This document shows, piece after piece, positions 1 to 6,921 of a stretch of 13,793 nucleotides of DNA. Origin of the DNA: an uncultured Paenibacillaceae bacterium. Lineage in GTDB: Bacteria; Bacillota; Bacilli; Aneurinibacillales; Aneurinibacillaceae. A program made the translations under genes and the position numbers. The DNA lies in contig CALNBV010000001.1 of NCBI GenBank assembly GCA_937874515.1, positions 1 through 13,793 of the forward strand, written 5' to 3'. The notes under the pieces are model-generated. The model did not search any database. It saw only the letters and a list, made by a program, of their open reading frames with translations, and had not been told where the DNA came from. Positions within the stretch are counted from its first letter, which is position 1. Each line of letters begins with the position of its first letter.

Positions 1-1378
1 TCTCGAACTTAATCAATCGATTCATCTCTACCGCATATTCCATAGGCAATTCTTTGGTGAAAGGTTCAATGAAGCCCATAATAATCATCTGGGTTGCTTC
101 TTCTTCATTGATGCCACGGCTCATGAGATAGAAGAGTTGCTCTTCACTTACCTTAGAAACCGTCGCTTCGTGTTCTAAGGTGACATTGTTATTGAGAATC
201 TCATTATAAGGAATCGTATCTGATGTTGAGAGTTTATCCAGAATGATGGTGTCGCATTTCACGCTAGACTTGGAATTGTCAGCTTTGCGCCCAAAGCTGG
301 AAAGCCCACGGTAGGTCACTTTCCCGCCCTGTTTACTAATACTCTTGGATACGATGGTAGAACTGCATTCTGGCGCAAGATGGACCATTTTCGCCCCTGC
401 ATCCTGATGCTGGCCTTTTCCGGCTACAGCAATAGAGATAACAACCCCTTTTGCTCGAGGTCCTTTCATAATAACCGCAGGGTATTTCATGGTTAACTTA
501 CTGCCGATGTTCCCATCGATCCATTCCATTGTCGCATCTGCTTCCGCAACGGCACGTTTTGTAACCAGGTTATATACGTTTGCGGACCAGTTCTGAATTG
601 TAGAATAACGGCAACGGGCCCGTTCTTTAACGATAATTTCTACCACGGCACTATGGAGAGAGTCAGAACTATAAATAGGCGCTGTACAGCCCTCTACATA
701 GTGAACGAAGCTATCTTCATCGGCAATAATGAGAGTACGCTCAAATTGCCCCATGTTTTCGGAGTTAATCCGGAAGTAGGCTTGCAAAGGAGTTTCACAT
801 TTTACCCCTTTTGGTACATAAATGAAGCTGCCCCCAGACCAAACTGCGCTATTTAACGCGGCAAATTTGTTATCTGTTGGAGGAATCACTGTACTGAAAT
901 ATTGTTTCACAATCTCTGGATGTTCCCGTACTGCTGTATCCATATCACAGAAGATAACCCCAAGGTCTTCCAGGTCCTTCTGCATATTGTGGTATACAAC
1001 TTCAGATTCATACTGGGCAGAAACCCCTGCCAGGAATTTTTGTTCCGCTTCGGGAATACCTAATTTATCAAAGGTATTCTTAATTTCTTCAGGAACTTCA
1101 TTCCAGTCCTTTTGGGTTTTTTCTGCAGGCTTCACATAGTAGGTGATGCTGTCAAAATTAAGCTCTGTTAAATCCCCACCCCATTCAGGCATAGGGAAGC
1201 TTTGGAATATTTCAAGAGACTTCAATCGGAAATCCAGCATCCATTGTTCTTCGCCCTTAATACGGGAGATTTCTTCAACAATTTCCCGGGTTAATCCTTT
1301 TTTCGCCCGGAAAATGGATACATCTTCATCATGGAATCCATACTGGTATTCCGAAAGCTCCGGTGCTTTTTTGCTCAC
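1..1378 (-). CDS. sufB: Fe-S cluster assembly scaffold protein SufB (3' end cut by window edge)
   Basis: SufB is the scaffold subunit of the cytoplasmic SufBC2D complex, on which sulfur from SufS/SufU and iron are built into Fe-S clusters. I translated 459 codons without a stop. The family is about 465 residues, so only the last few residues and the stop lie outside. The C-terminal beta-helix and helical end are clear, with VKCDTI carrying Cys375 and LEHEAT carrying His403-Glu404. Their spacing equals that of the E. coli SufB residues Cys405, His433 and Glu434 needed for cluster assembly. The LFYLMSRGI motif follows. The start is GTG at 1378-1376, preceded by AGGAGGG (1385-1391) at 6 nt. No ATG fits the conserved N-terminus (SKKAPELSEYQYGF). 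It is the last gene of sufCDSUB, 24 bp after the sufU stop. The left edge of the window is in frame with SufB. Confidence 0.96.
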   Translation of the reverse strand, partial: MSKKAPELSEYQYGFHDEDVSIFRAKKGLTREIVEEISRIKGEEQWMLDFRLKSLEIFQSFPMPEWGGDLTELNFDSITYYVKPAEKTQKDWNEVPEEIKNTFDKLGIPEAEQKFLAGVSAQYESEVVYHNMQKDLEDLGVIFCDMDTAVREHPEIVKQYFSTVIPPTDNKFAALNSAVWSGGSFIYVPKGVKCETPLQAYFRINSENMGQFERTLIIADEDSFVHYVEGCTAPIYSSDSLHSAVVEIIVKERARCRYSTIQNWSANVYNLVTKRAVAEADATMEWIDGNIGSKLTMKYPAVIMKGPRAKGVVISIAVAGKGQHQDAGAKMVHLAPECSSTIVSKSISKQGGKVTYRGLSSFGRKADNSKSSVKCDTIILDKLSTSDTIPYNEILNNNVTLEHEATVSKVSEEQLFYLMSRGINEEEATQMIIMGFIEPFTKELPMEYAVEMNRLIKFE

Positions 1379-1402
1379 TAAAAACCCTCCTTTTTCAATG
1401 GG

Positions 1403-1846
1403 TTACTTGGTTTCTTCAGGTTCTGAAACCCCTTTTTGCATGGCTTTCCATGCCAGTGTTGCACATTTTATACGAGCTGGAAATTTACAAACCCCTGACA
1501 GGGCTTCAATATCCCCAAGATCTAATTCATCCAGTTCCTCTTCCACGTCTTCCCCTTTCATCATGCGGGAAAACAAATCTGCCATTTTAAGAGCTTCATC
1601 AACCTTTTGCCCTTTAATTGCTTCCGTCATCATCGATGCGGAAGCCATACTAATGGAACATCCTTCCCCTACAAAACGGGCATCCACTACGATTCCATCT
1701 TCAATTTTTAACTGTAGTTGAATCCGGTCACCACAAGTAGGGTTATTCATATTAATCGTTAAAGCATCGTCAAAGGTCCCACGATTGCGGGGATTTTGAT
1801 AATGGTCCATAATCACGCGGCGGTATAAATCATCAAGAGAAGACAT
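1403..1846 (-). CDS. sufU: Zinc-dependent sulfurtransferase SufU
   Basis: SufU takes the persulfide sulfur from SufS and passes it to the SufBCD scaffold; in Firmicutes it replaces SufE. The IscU-like fold is recognisable, with zinc ligands in NPTCGDR (Cys38, Asp40), GEGCSIS (Cys63) and RIKCATLAW (Cys128), and the conserved Arg125 in KFPARIKC. The insert between the second and third ligands that distinguishes SufU from IscU is present and unusually acidic (EDVEEELDELDLGD). Length is 147 aa, as expected. Start choice: ATG at 1846 gives MSSLDDLYRRVIMDHY, which aligns with the family N-terminus, with AAGGAG 10 nt upstream. An in-frame TTG at 1852 would add two residues but sits only 4 nt from the ribosome binding site. 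Either start overlaps the 3' end of sufS, so translation is probably coupled. Confidence 0.95.
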   Translation of the reverse strand: MSSLDDLYRRVIMDHYQNPRNRGTFDDALTINMNNPTCGDRIQLQLKIEDGIVVDARFVGEGCSISMASASMMTEAIKGQKVDEALKMADLFSRMMKGEDVEEELDELDLGDIEALSGVCKFPARIKCATLAWKAMQKGVSEPEETK

Positions 1847-3056
1847 TTCCAAAATACTCCTTTGTTTTCAAAAGTCCCTGGACTAATGCGTCCACATCTT
1901 CTTCATTATTATAAATATAGAAACTGGCTCTTGCAGTTGCTGATACATTTAACCATCTCATTAAAGGTTGGGCACAATGATGGCCTGCCCGTACAGCAAT
2001 CCCGAATGTATCTAATACAGTGGCCACATCATGGGGATGAACACCCTCAATATTAAAGGTTACTAAACCACTGCGCTCTTTTGGCCCATATATGGTCATC
2101 CCTTCAATGGCGTTCATTTGCTCCATGGCATAGTTCACAAGCTTTTGTTCGTGTGCCCGAATATTATCCATCCCAATGGATTCGATAAAATCAATGGCAG
2201 CACCTAATCCGATTGCACCGGCAATAACGGGAGTTCCCCCTTCAAACTTCCAGGGCAATTCTTTCCATGTAGAATCATATAATTCAACGAAATCAATCAT
2301 TTCGCCACCGAATTCCATAGGATCCATTTTTTCTAACAGGTCCCGTTTTCCATACAGTACCCCTACCCCTGTAGGACCAGCCATTTTATGGCCAGAGAAG
2401 GCAAAGAAATCGCAATCCAAGTCCTGTACATCTACCTTAATATGTGGAGCCCCTTGCGCACCGTCAACAACCATGACACCGCCATAACGATGGACAATTG
2501 CCGCAACCTCTTTCACCGGGTTGATGGAACCTAAAACATTAGACACATATCCCATAGCAACCAACTTCGTATTCGGGGTAATGGTTTGTTCTGCTGCTTC
2601 CAGGCTAATGGTTCCATCAGCCTGTAAAGGGATGTATTTCAATGTAGCCCCTGTTGCTTTTGCTGCCTGTTGCCATGGAATCAGGTTACTGTGGTGTTCC
2701 ACCTGGGTGATGACAATTTCATCCCCTGCTTTCAGGAACTTGCGGGCGTAACCATAGGCAACTGTATTTAATGAGGTTGTTGTCCCTCTGGTAAAAATCA
2801 CTTCGGCTGTTTCTTTCGCGTTAATAAACTTTCTTACTTTTTCCCGTGCACCTTCGAATTCATCTGTTGCCAGGTTTCCCAGGGTATGAACACCCCGGTG
2901 AACATTGGAGTTGTGTTTTCGATAGTAATTTTCAATGGCTTCAATCACCTGAAGGGGTTTTTGTGAAGTCGCTGCACTATCAAGATAAACTAAAGAATGG
3001 CCGTTTACTTTTTCATCGAGGATCGGGAATAATTTTCTAATTTCTTTCACGTTCAT
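1833..3056 (-). CDS. sufS: Cysteine desulfurase SufS (group II)
   Basis: SufS is a PLP enzyme that converts L-cysteine to L-alanine and leaves a persulfide on its active-site cysteine for transfer to SufU. The PLP lysine is Lys224 in FSGHKMAGPTG. The catalytic cysteine is Cys361 in RAGHHCAQPLM, in the short-loop context typical of group II (SufS) rather than group I (IscS/NifS) enzymes. VEHHSN (residues 119-124) and VVDGAQ (196-201) are the usual cofactor-contact motifs. Length is 407 aa, as in the family, with no sign of truncation. The ATG start shares ATGA with the sufD stop (3053-3056). The 3' end overlaps the start of sufU. Both overlaps suggest coupled translation and near-stoichiometric production with its partner SufU. 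Confidence 0.97.
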   Translation of the reverse strand: MNVKEIRKLFPILDEKVNGHSLVYLDSAATSQKPLQVIEAIENYYRKHNSNVHRGVHTLGNLATDEFEGAREKVRKFINAKETAEVIFTRGTTTSLNTVAYGYARKFLKAGDEIVITQVEHHSNLIPWQQAAKATGATLKYIPLQADGTISLEAAEQTITPNTKLVAMGYVSNVLGSINPVKEVAAIVHRYGGVMVVDGAQGAPHIKVDVQDLDCDFFAFSGHKMAGPTGVGVLYGKRDLLEKMDPMEFGGEMIDFVELYDSTWKELPWKFEGGTPVIAGAIGLGAAIDFIESIGMDNIRAHEQKLVNYAMEQMNAIEGMTIYGPKERSGLVTFNIEGVHPHDVATVLDTFGIAVRAGHHCAQPLMRWLNVSATARASFYIYNNEEDVDALVQGLLKTKEYFGNVFS

Positions 3057-4345
3057 ATTGAAAGCTTCCCTTCAATTAAAGTATTCAGACGGGTTTTCAT
3101 TTTCTCTCCAGGAAGAAGATCAATGACTGGTGATAGGAATCCATAAATCATCAAACGTTCCGCTTCTTTGCGAGAAATACCCCGGGACATTAAATAATAT
3201 AATTGATTCTCATCTACAGGTCCTGCAGAAGCTGCATGGCCTGCCATTACATCATCTTCATCTATGAGTAAAATGGGATTTGCATCCCCACGAGCTTTTT
3301 CACTAATGATTAATAACTTTTCTGCTTGTTGGCCGTTGGATTTCTCGGCTCCTTTTTCAATCTTCGTAATCCCGTTGAAAATGGCTGTCGCTTCTCCAAA
3401 CATAACGCCCTTGCTTAAAACATCACTATCTGTATGTGTCGCTTCATGGATGACATGGGAAACAAAGTTTTCCTTCTGCTTTTCATTCCCAATGGCCACA
3501 GAATACACTTTTGTATTAGAACCTTTCCCTTTCAAGAAGGTTTGGGTATTGGCTACTGTGTTCCCATGGTTCATATCTCCTAATGCCCACTGAATGCTAG
3601 CATCTTTTCCAGTAACCCCGGTACGGTATAAATAATCTGTAACCGTTGAGCCAAGGGAGCGAACAGAAGAAAACTTCACACGTGCTCCATCCTTTGCGAA
3701 CACTTCCACCATTCCATTCATCACAGAGGATTGGCTTTTCGTTTCAATGACATTTTCTGCTACAACTACGGAGCTATTCACATCAGTGATCACAAGCATA
3801 TGAGGAAGCATGCCAAGGGAATCTCCCTCTAACCATTGAAACACGTGAATAGGTTCACTTACTTCTACATTTTTGGGAACATATATAAATGCCCCACCGC
3901 TCCATAATGCTTGATGGAGGGATGTGAGTTTATGATCCGTAACCCCACTTTTGAAAAGGTGGCCTTGCACTAATTCTTCCTGTTCTTTCACAGCCTGGCT
4001 AAGGGATGATAAAATTACTCCCTTATCCTTCAATTGATCATTCAATTGTGAGAAGATCACTGTTCCGTTCTTTTGCACAATAACCCCTGCAGACCCATCT
4101 TCCACGAGGTTTTTAATTTCTTCAGGCAATAAATCATAGGAATCGATCGCCTTTTCTTCTTTAACGGGCGTAAAATCATCAATATTCCATTTATCAATTT
4201 TCGTTTTATCTAATTTAGGCAAAGGTTGTTCACTATACCGATTCAAGCCTTCCTCCCGAAGGCGGCGTAGCCACGCGGGTTCCTGCTGGGAATCGGCAAT
4301 GCCTGTTACGATTTTTCCATCAAACGGCACAGCTTTTACAGTCAT
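3053..4345 (-). CDS. sufD: Fe-S cluster assembly protein SufD
   Basis: SufD is the SufB paralogue in the SufBC2D scaffold; it binds one SufC and is needed for iron entry. The 430-residue product has the N-terminal helical part, a central right-handed beta-helix (about residues 85-340) and the C-terminal helical domain. MAGHAASAGPVD contains His370, matching the conserved histidine proposed to help bind iron in E. coli SufD. LYYLMSRGI parallels the SufB C-terminus. The GGAFIYVPKNV segment (150-160) is also shared with SufB. The start is ATG at 4345, with a G-rich ribosome binding site (AGGGGGGG) about 5 nt upstream. Only 16 bp separate it from sufC. It lacks the SufB cysteine position, which separates the two paralogues. 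Confidence 0.96.
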   Translation of the reverse strand: MTVKAVPFDGKIVTGIADSQQEPAWLRRLREEGLNRYSEQPLPKLDKTKIDKWNIDDFTPVKEEKAIDSYDLLPEEIKNLVEDGSAGVIVQKNGTVIFSQLNDQLKDKGVILSSLSQAVKEQEELVQGHLFKSGVTDHKLTSLHQALWSGGAFIYVPKNVEVSEPIHVFQWLEGDSLGMLPHMLVITDVNSSVVVAENVIETKSQSSVMNGMVEVFAKDGARVKFSSVRSLGSTVTDYLYRTGVTGKDASIQWALGDMNHGNTVANTQTFLKGKGSNTKVYSVAIGNEKQKENFVSHVIHEATHTDSDVLSKGVMFGEATAIFNGITKIEKGAEKSNGQQAEKLLIISEKARGDANPILLIDEDDVMAGHAASAGPVDENQLYYLMSRGISRKEAERLMIYGFLSPVIDLLPGEKMKTRLNTLIEGKLSI

Positions 4346-4361
4346 TTATACCCCCCCTATC

Positions 4362-5150
4362 CTACGCTTCTGCAGCTACTGTTTCGTCCTGAATGCCGAG
4401 CTCTTCTTTAATCCAATCGTAGCCTTTTTCTTCTAGCTTCTCAGCTAACTCTTGGCCGCCAGATTTAACGATTCGCCCTTGCATCATGACATGGACATAA
4501 TCAGGTTTAATGTAATTTAACAAGCGTTGATAGTGGGTAATCATGAGAATCCCCATATCCGGACTACGTAATTCATTAACACCCTTTGATACAATCTTCA
4601 ATGCATCAATATCTAAACCAGAATCAATTTCATCAAGAATGGCAATCCGGGGTTTGAGCAACATCATTTGCAGGATTTCATTCCGCTTTTTCTCTCCTCC
4701 AGAGAATCCCTCATTCACATAACGATGGGTAAAAGACTCATCCATTTCTAGGAAATTCATCTTTTTATCCATTTCACGGACGAATTTCATAATGGAAATC
4801 TCTTTTCCTTCTCCACGGCGAGCATTCATTGCACTGCGCATAAAATCAGCATTGGTTACCCCGCTAATTTCACTGGGGTATTGCATTGCTAAAAACATGC
4901 CTTTTCTTGCCCGTTCATCTACAGGCATTTCTAAAAGGTTTTCACCATCTAAGGTTACCGATCCTTCCGTTACTGTATATTTAGGGTGGCCCATCAAAGT
5001 GGAAGAAAGGGTTGATTTCCCGGTACCATTAGGTCCCATAATGGCATGAACTTCGCCGCCCTTTATTTCTAAATTAACCCCTTTTAAAATTTCTTTTCCT
5101 TCGATATTCGCACGCAGGTTTTCTATTTTCAAATAGGGTGCGTTTGACAT
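4362..5150 (-). CDS. sufC: Fe-S assembly ATPase SufC
   Basis: SufC is an ABC-type ATPase, but soluble. It binds SufB and SufD, and its ATP hydrolysis drives conformational change in the scaffold. All ABC motifs are intact: Walker A GPNGTGKST (39-47), signature FSGGEKKR (149-156), Walker B with catalytic Glu in ILDEID (Glu174), and the H-loop MITHYQ (His206). There is no transmembrane domain, so this is not a transporter subunit. Length is 262 aa, normal for SufC. The start is ATG at 5150, with GGGAGGT 8 nt upstream. It is the promoter-proximal gene of the operon, so the 5151-5400 region should hold the suf promoter and any iron or redox control sites. Confidence 0.97.
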   Translation of the reverse strand: MSNAPYLKIENLRANIEGKEILKGVNLEIKGGEVHAIMGPNGTGKSTLSSTLMGHPKYTVTEGSVTLDGENLLEMPVDERARKGMFLAMQYPSEISGVTNADFMRSAMNARRGEGKEISIMKFVREMDKKMNFLEMDESFTHRYVNEGFSGGEKKRNEILQMMLLKPRIAILDEIDSGLDIDALKIVSKGVNELRSPDMGILMITHYQRLLNYIKPDYVHVMMQGRIVKSGGQELAEKLEEKGYDWIKEELGIQDETVAAEA

Positions 5151-5187
5151 ATAAACATACCTCCCGTTTCTAAATAATTAACCTATC

Positions 5188-5257
5188 ATTATAGCCTTCA
5201 TTCGCAAAAATTCGCGAATTCTTTGCCTTTTTCACCTTTTTACTTTATAGTATAACA
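5188..5257 (-). promoter_or_regulatory. Candidate suf operon promoter region with two possible -10 elements
   Basis: Two minus-strand sigma-A-like -10 elements can be seen. The distal one reads TGTTATACT (5249-5257), an extended -10 whose TG could compensate for the lack of a good -35. The proximal one is a perfect TATAAT (5188-5193), but its -35 position holds CGCGAA inside a palindrome (5209-5220) rather than TTGACA. Which is used cannot be decided by eye. The distal start would give a leader of about 90 nt, the proximal one about 30 nt. A TTGACT with a poorly spaced TATAAA further upstream (5294-5320) is a weaker alternative. Confidence 0.4.
5200..5220. repeat. Palindromic possible operator in the suf leader
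   Basis: AATTCGCGAATT (5209-5220) is a perfect 12-bp palindrome. ATTCGC also occurs twice, exactly 10 bp apart (5200-5205 and 5210-5215), so the half-sites lie on one face of the helix. The block covers the -35 position of the proximal TATAAT and lies downstream of the distal -10. That arrangement suits a repressor or redox sensor site, but I do not recognise the motif as a Fur, PerR or IscR box. Confidence 0.4.
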
Positions 5258-5377
5258 TAGCTGCTTAATAAAGAAATAACTATATACATATTTTTTATAC
5301 TAAATTGTTTAGAAAGTCAACATCTTATGTTTTGATACTGCTACAAAAATGGAATATCACCAATTTATATAATTCGA

Positions 5378-5403
5378 AAAGGATGAGGAAAACCTCATCC
5401 TTT
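5378..5403 (-). terminator. Rho-independent terminator after the 154-aa membrane protein gene
   Basis: A perfect 11-bp stem (5378-5388 with 5393-5403, core GGATGAGG/CCTCATCC) has a 4-nt loop. Read on the minus strand it ends in a run of T. It lies 16 bp beyond the stop of the gene at 5419 and upstream of the suf promoter region, so it insulates suf from the upstream transcript. Confidence 0.85.
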
Positions 5404-5418
5404 CTTTGAGTAACCTGA

Positions 5419-5883
5419 TTAATTTTCCGATTCCGCCTTGGATTTTTTTCCCTGTTTCTTCGCACGGGAACTAATAAATTCAACCTTTTTGGCAAATTGG
5501 AGCAAGTCCCCTTCAGAAACTCCCCGAATGGTCACATAAATGGATTCACCATTTTGATTGACCTGAATCGAAATACTATTCCGTTGATAATGAATCCGCT
5601 GAATTTCATCTGCATTAATATTCACAAAAGGAAATCCCTGGGATTTGAATCCAATAAAAATAGTCTTGCTATAAACAATAACATCTAAATCAGCTCGATG
5701 ATGATGCTCCCCATAATCCACTTCCTTCGCTTTCCCTTTCCAAATGGGTACATCGTAATAATTGGCACCAATGGCTGCGATATTCTTTCTTTCTTTCTTT
5801 CGAAAAAGAGCAAAGAAAGCCAAACCAAGGAGAAAAAAGGAAATAATTCCGGCCGTACTAATATAAGCAAGAAATTCGTTCAT
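5419..5883 (-). CDS. Unrecognised single-pass membrane protein, 154 aa
   Basis: I do not recognise a named family. One hydrophobic segment (about residues 7-27) is followed by the basic FRKKERK stretch, so by the positive-inside rule the remaining soluble part should be cytoplasmic. That part (about 45-138) alternates hydrophobic and polar residues like a small beta-rich domain and contains HHH (60-62). The tail is very basic, then acidic (KKQGKKSKAESEN). GAGGA lies 9 nt before the ATG at 5883. Five periods of a GAAA tetranucleotide fall at codons 28-34, just after the membrane helix; a one-unit slip would shift the frame. It follows the GXGXG gene on the same strand with a gap of about 100 bp and only a weak 4-bp hairpin between, so read-through is possible. 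It ends at a strong terminator. Being real is likely; function is unknown. Confidence 0.8.
   Translation of the reverse strand: MNEFLAYISTAGIISFFLLGLAFFALFRKKERKNIAAIGANYYDVPIWKGKAKEVDYGEHHHRADLDVIVYSKTIFIGFKSQGFPFVNINADEIQRIHYQRNSISIQVNQNGESIYVTIRGVSEGDLLQFAKKVEFISSRAKKQGKKSKAESEN
5783..5801. repeat. Tetranucleotide (TTTC/GAAA) microsatellite inside a coding sequence
   Basis: On the plus strand, C recurs every fourth base at 5785, 5789, 5793, 5797 and 5801 within T-only sequence, giving almost five TTTC units. It encodes residues 28-34 of the membrane protein gene. The unit is not a multiple of three, so gain or loss of one copy would break the frame. Confidence 0.85.
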
Positions 5884-5987
5884 AATATCGTGTCCTCATT
5901 TCAGTAATATCCCTAGTAATAGTAGCATTTTTTTTATGCCTGATACAGTTAGACACAATTTTTTCGGATTTTTTTCAACGTTCCTTT

Positions 5988-6509
5988 TTAAGCACTAGCC
6001 ATCCCTTTAGCTTCAATGAACTTCCATAAACTAAAATTCTTCTTATTAAAATTAAAAAGTGGCTTATTGCACGTTATTTTTTTAAAAGAAATAGGAACAG
6101 GCATGCCATATTGCATTAAAAGAACCTTTATATCCTCATACTCTTCCTTAGATGCCATTTCAATTCTTGTACCACTGCCTGCTTCGCGAATTTCTCCGCC
6201 TACATAAATAACACCATCATACATGGAATCGCCAATGGCTCTGCCTGTATTTCCACAAATAATTATCCGACCATTCTGCATCATAAAGGCAGCCATATCA
6301 CCAGCACTACCACCAATGATTAAGTCTCCACCTTTCATGCCAATTCCTGAACGGGGACCTACATCACCTTTTACCACTAGACGGCCTCCACCCATAGAAG
6401 GGGCACATGATGCTGAAGCATTTCCATTTAGAACTACTTCACCATTTTGAAGATGATCGCCTACAACCCAATCAGCATTCCCTTCAATCACTCGCTTTAG
6501 AACTCCCAT
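5988..6509 (-). CDS. Stand-alone GXGXG-domain protein (GlxC/MgsB-like, glutamate synthase C-terminal type)
   Basis: The protein consists mainly of the GXGXG right-handed beta-helix found at the C-terminus of glutamate synthase large subunits, in GlxC/MgsB and in FwdC/FmdC. The repeated unit (G, small residues, M, GG/NG, two hydrophobics, G) can be followed through GNASASCAPSMGGGRLVV (29-46), GPRSGIGMKGGDLII (51-65), GDMAAFMMQNGRIII (70-84) and GRAIGDSMYDGVIYVGG (89-105). A short helical and basic tail follows. It is 173 aa; GlxC-type subunits are about 220, and the shortfall is at the N-terminus. In the family this domain is structural and works with a class II amidotransferase and an FMN synthase subunit; neither is in this window. 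GGAGGGG lies 9 nt before the ATG. It diverges from amtB and shares a control region with TnrA/GlnR-like boxes. An orphan partner subunit is the likeliest reading; its substrate is unknown. Confidence 0.85.
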   Translation of the reverse strand: MGVLKRVIEGNADWVVGDHLQNGEVVLNGNASASCAPSMGGGRLVVKGDVGPRSGIGMKGGDLIIGGSAGDMAAFMMQNGRIIICGNTGRAIGDSMYDGVIYVGGEIREAGSGTRIEMASKEEYEDIKVLLMQYGMPVPISFKKITCNKPLFNFNKKNFSLWKFIEAKGMASA

Positions 6510-6570
6510 AGATAAAAACCCCTCCTCTTCTTAATACATCTGCCAAAAGTATGTTTTTAAATAAACTCGG

Positions 6571-6587
6571 TGTCATTTAATTTAACA
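6571..6587. promoter_or_regulatory. TnrA/GlnR-like box 1
   Basis: TGTCATTTAATTTAACA keeps the TGTNA...TNACA frame of the Bacillus TnrA/GlnR consensus TGTNANATTTTNTNACA. It lies 62 bp upstream of the GXGXG gene start and overlaps a possible -10 for that gene, so repression would be the natural guess. Confidence 0.6.
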
Positions 6588-6645
6588 ACTTATAATTTAC
6601 TTTCAAGGGCATTCTCTCACATTGAAATAAAGAAAAGTTCCATTA

Positions 6646-6662
6646 TGTAATATAAACTAACA
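6646..6662. promoter_or_regulatory. TnrA/GlnR-like box 2
   Basis: TGTAATATAAACTAACA matches all the conserved outer bases of the TnrA/GlnR consensus plus A7 and T8 of the inner part, making it the best of the three by base count. It lies between box 1 and box 3, about 140 bp from the GXGXG gene start and 260 bp from amtB. Confidence 0.55.
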
Positions 6663-6805
6663 TCGTTTTAAAAAACGAGGTGCTATGAATCAAATTCCTT
6701 ACAGCACAAACAGTATTATATTTAATCAACAATATAATTCGAACCCCATATAGCTACAATTCTATTGAATTTTTGAACCTTCATTCCCCCATTTTAAAAC
6801 TTTGA

Positions 6806-6822
6806 TGTCAAGAAACCTTACA
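6806..6822. promoter_or_regulatory. TnrA/GlnR-like box 3, upstream of amtB promoter
   Basis: TGTCAAGAAACCTTACA keeps TGTNA and TNACA at the correct spacing; the inner seven bases deviate. Its centre (6814) is about 50 bp upstream of the start site predicted from the -10-like AATAAT at 6852-6857. TnrA-activated promoters such as nrgAB of B. subtilis have their box at about -49, so this geometry supports activation of amtB-glnK under nitrogen limitation. Confidence 0.6.
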
Positions 6823-6829
6823 ACATTCG

Positions 6830-6857
6830 TTACAATTATTTGATTTTTATCAATAAT
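6830..6857 (+). promoter_or_regulatory. Candidate amtB promoter
   Basis: The pair TTACAA (6830-6835) and AATAAT (6852-6857) is 16 bp apart. The -35 is poor, as expected for an activator-dependent promoter, and box 3 lies directly upstream. An imperfect inverted repeat (CAATTATTTGAT 6833-6844, ATCAATAATTG 6849-6859) spans both elements and could be a second operator. The leader would be about 58 nt. Confidence 0.4.
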
Positions 6858-6921
6858 TGAGATAGCAAGATGATACTACGTGAAACAAAATGACATTAAG
6901 TAAATTAGGGGGAGTGTAAAA

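Larger units (their letters stand above)
6510..6921. promoter_or_regulatory. 412-bp divergent control region between the GXGXG gene and amtB
   Basis: This is the only stretch over 300 bp without a convincing gene. It holds three TnrA/GlnR-like 17-mers (6571, 6646, 6806), an A/T inverted repeat across the presumed amtB promoter (6833-6859), a small CGTTTT/AAAACG inverted repeat (6664-6677), and the ribosome binding sites of both flanking genes. A possible minus-strand promoter for the GXGXG gene is TTGAAA (6601-6606) with TAAATT (6579-6584), 16 bp apart. Its -10 would lie inside the first box, a repression-like arrangement. I see no RNA gene here. A 22-codon frame at 6685-6753 is unconvincing. 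Confidence 0.7.

Noticed and set aside
1143..1721. 192-codon open frame on the plus strand
   Set aside because: It lies antisense to sufB and sufU, whose conserved motifs are unambiguous. Its Ser/Pro-rich product is typical of a shadow frame and it has no ribosome binding site.
5685..5870. 61-codon minus-strand frame overlapping the membrane protein
   Set aside because: It is an alternative frame of the same DNA and lacks its own ribosome binding site. It only shows what a frameshift at the GAAA repeat would read.
6510..6921. Riboswitch or small RNA gene in the long intergenic region
   Set aside because: The only foldable elements are short A/T-rich inverted repeats. I recognise no riboswitch core and no terminator upstream of amtB.
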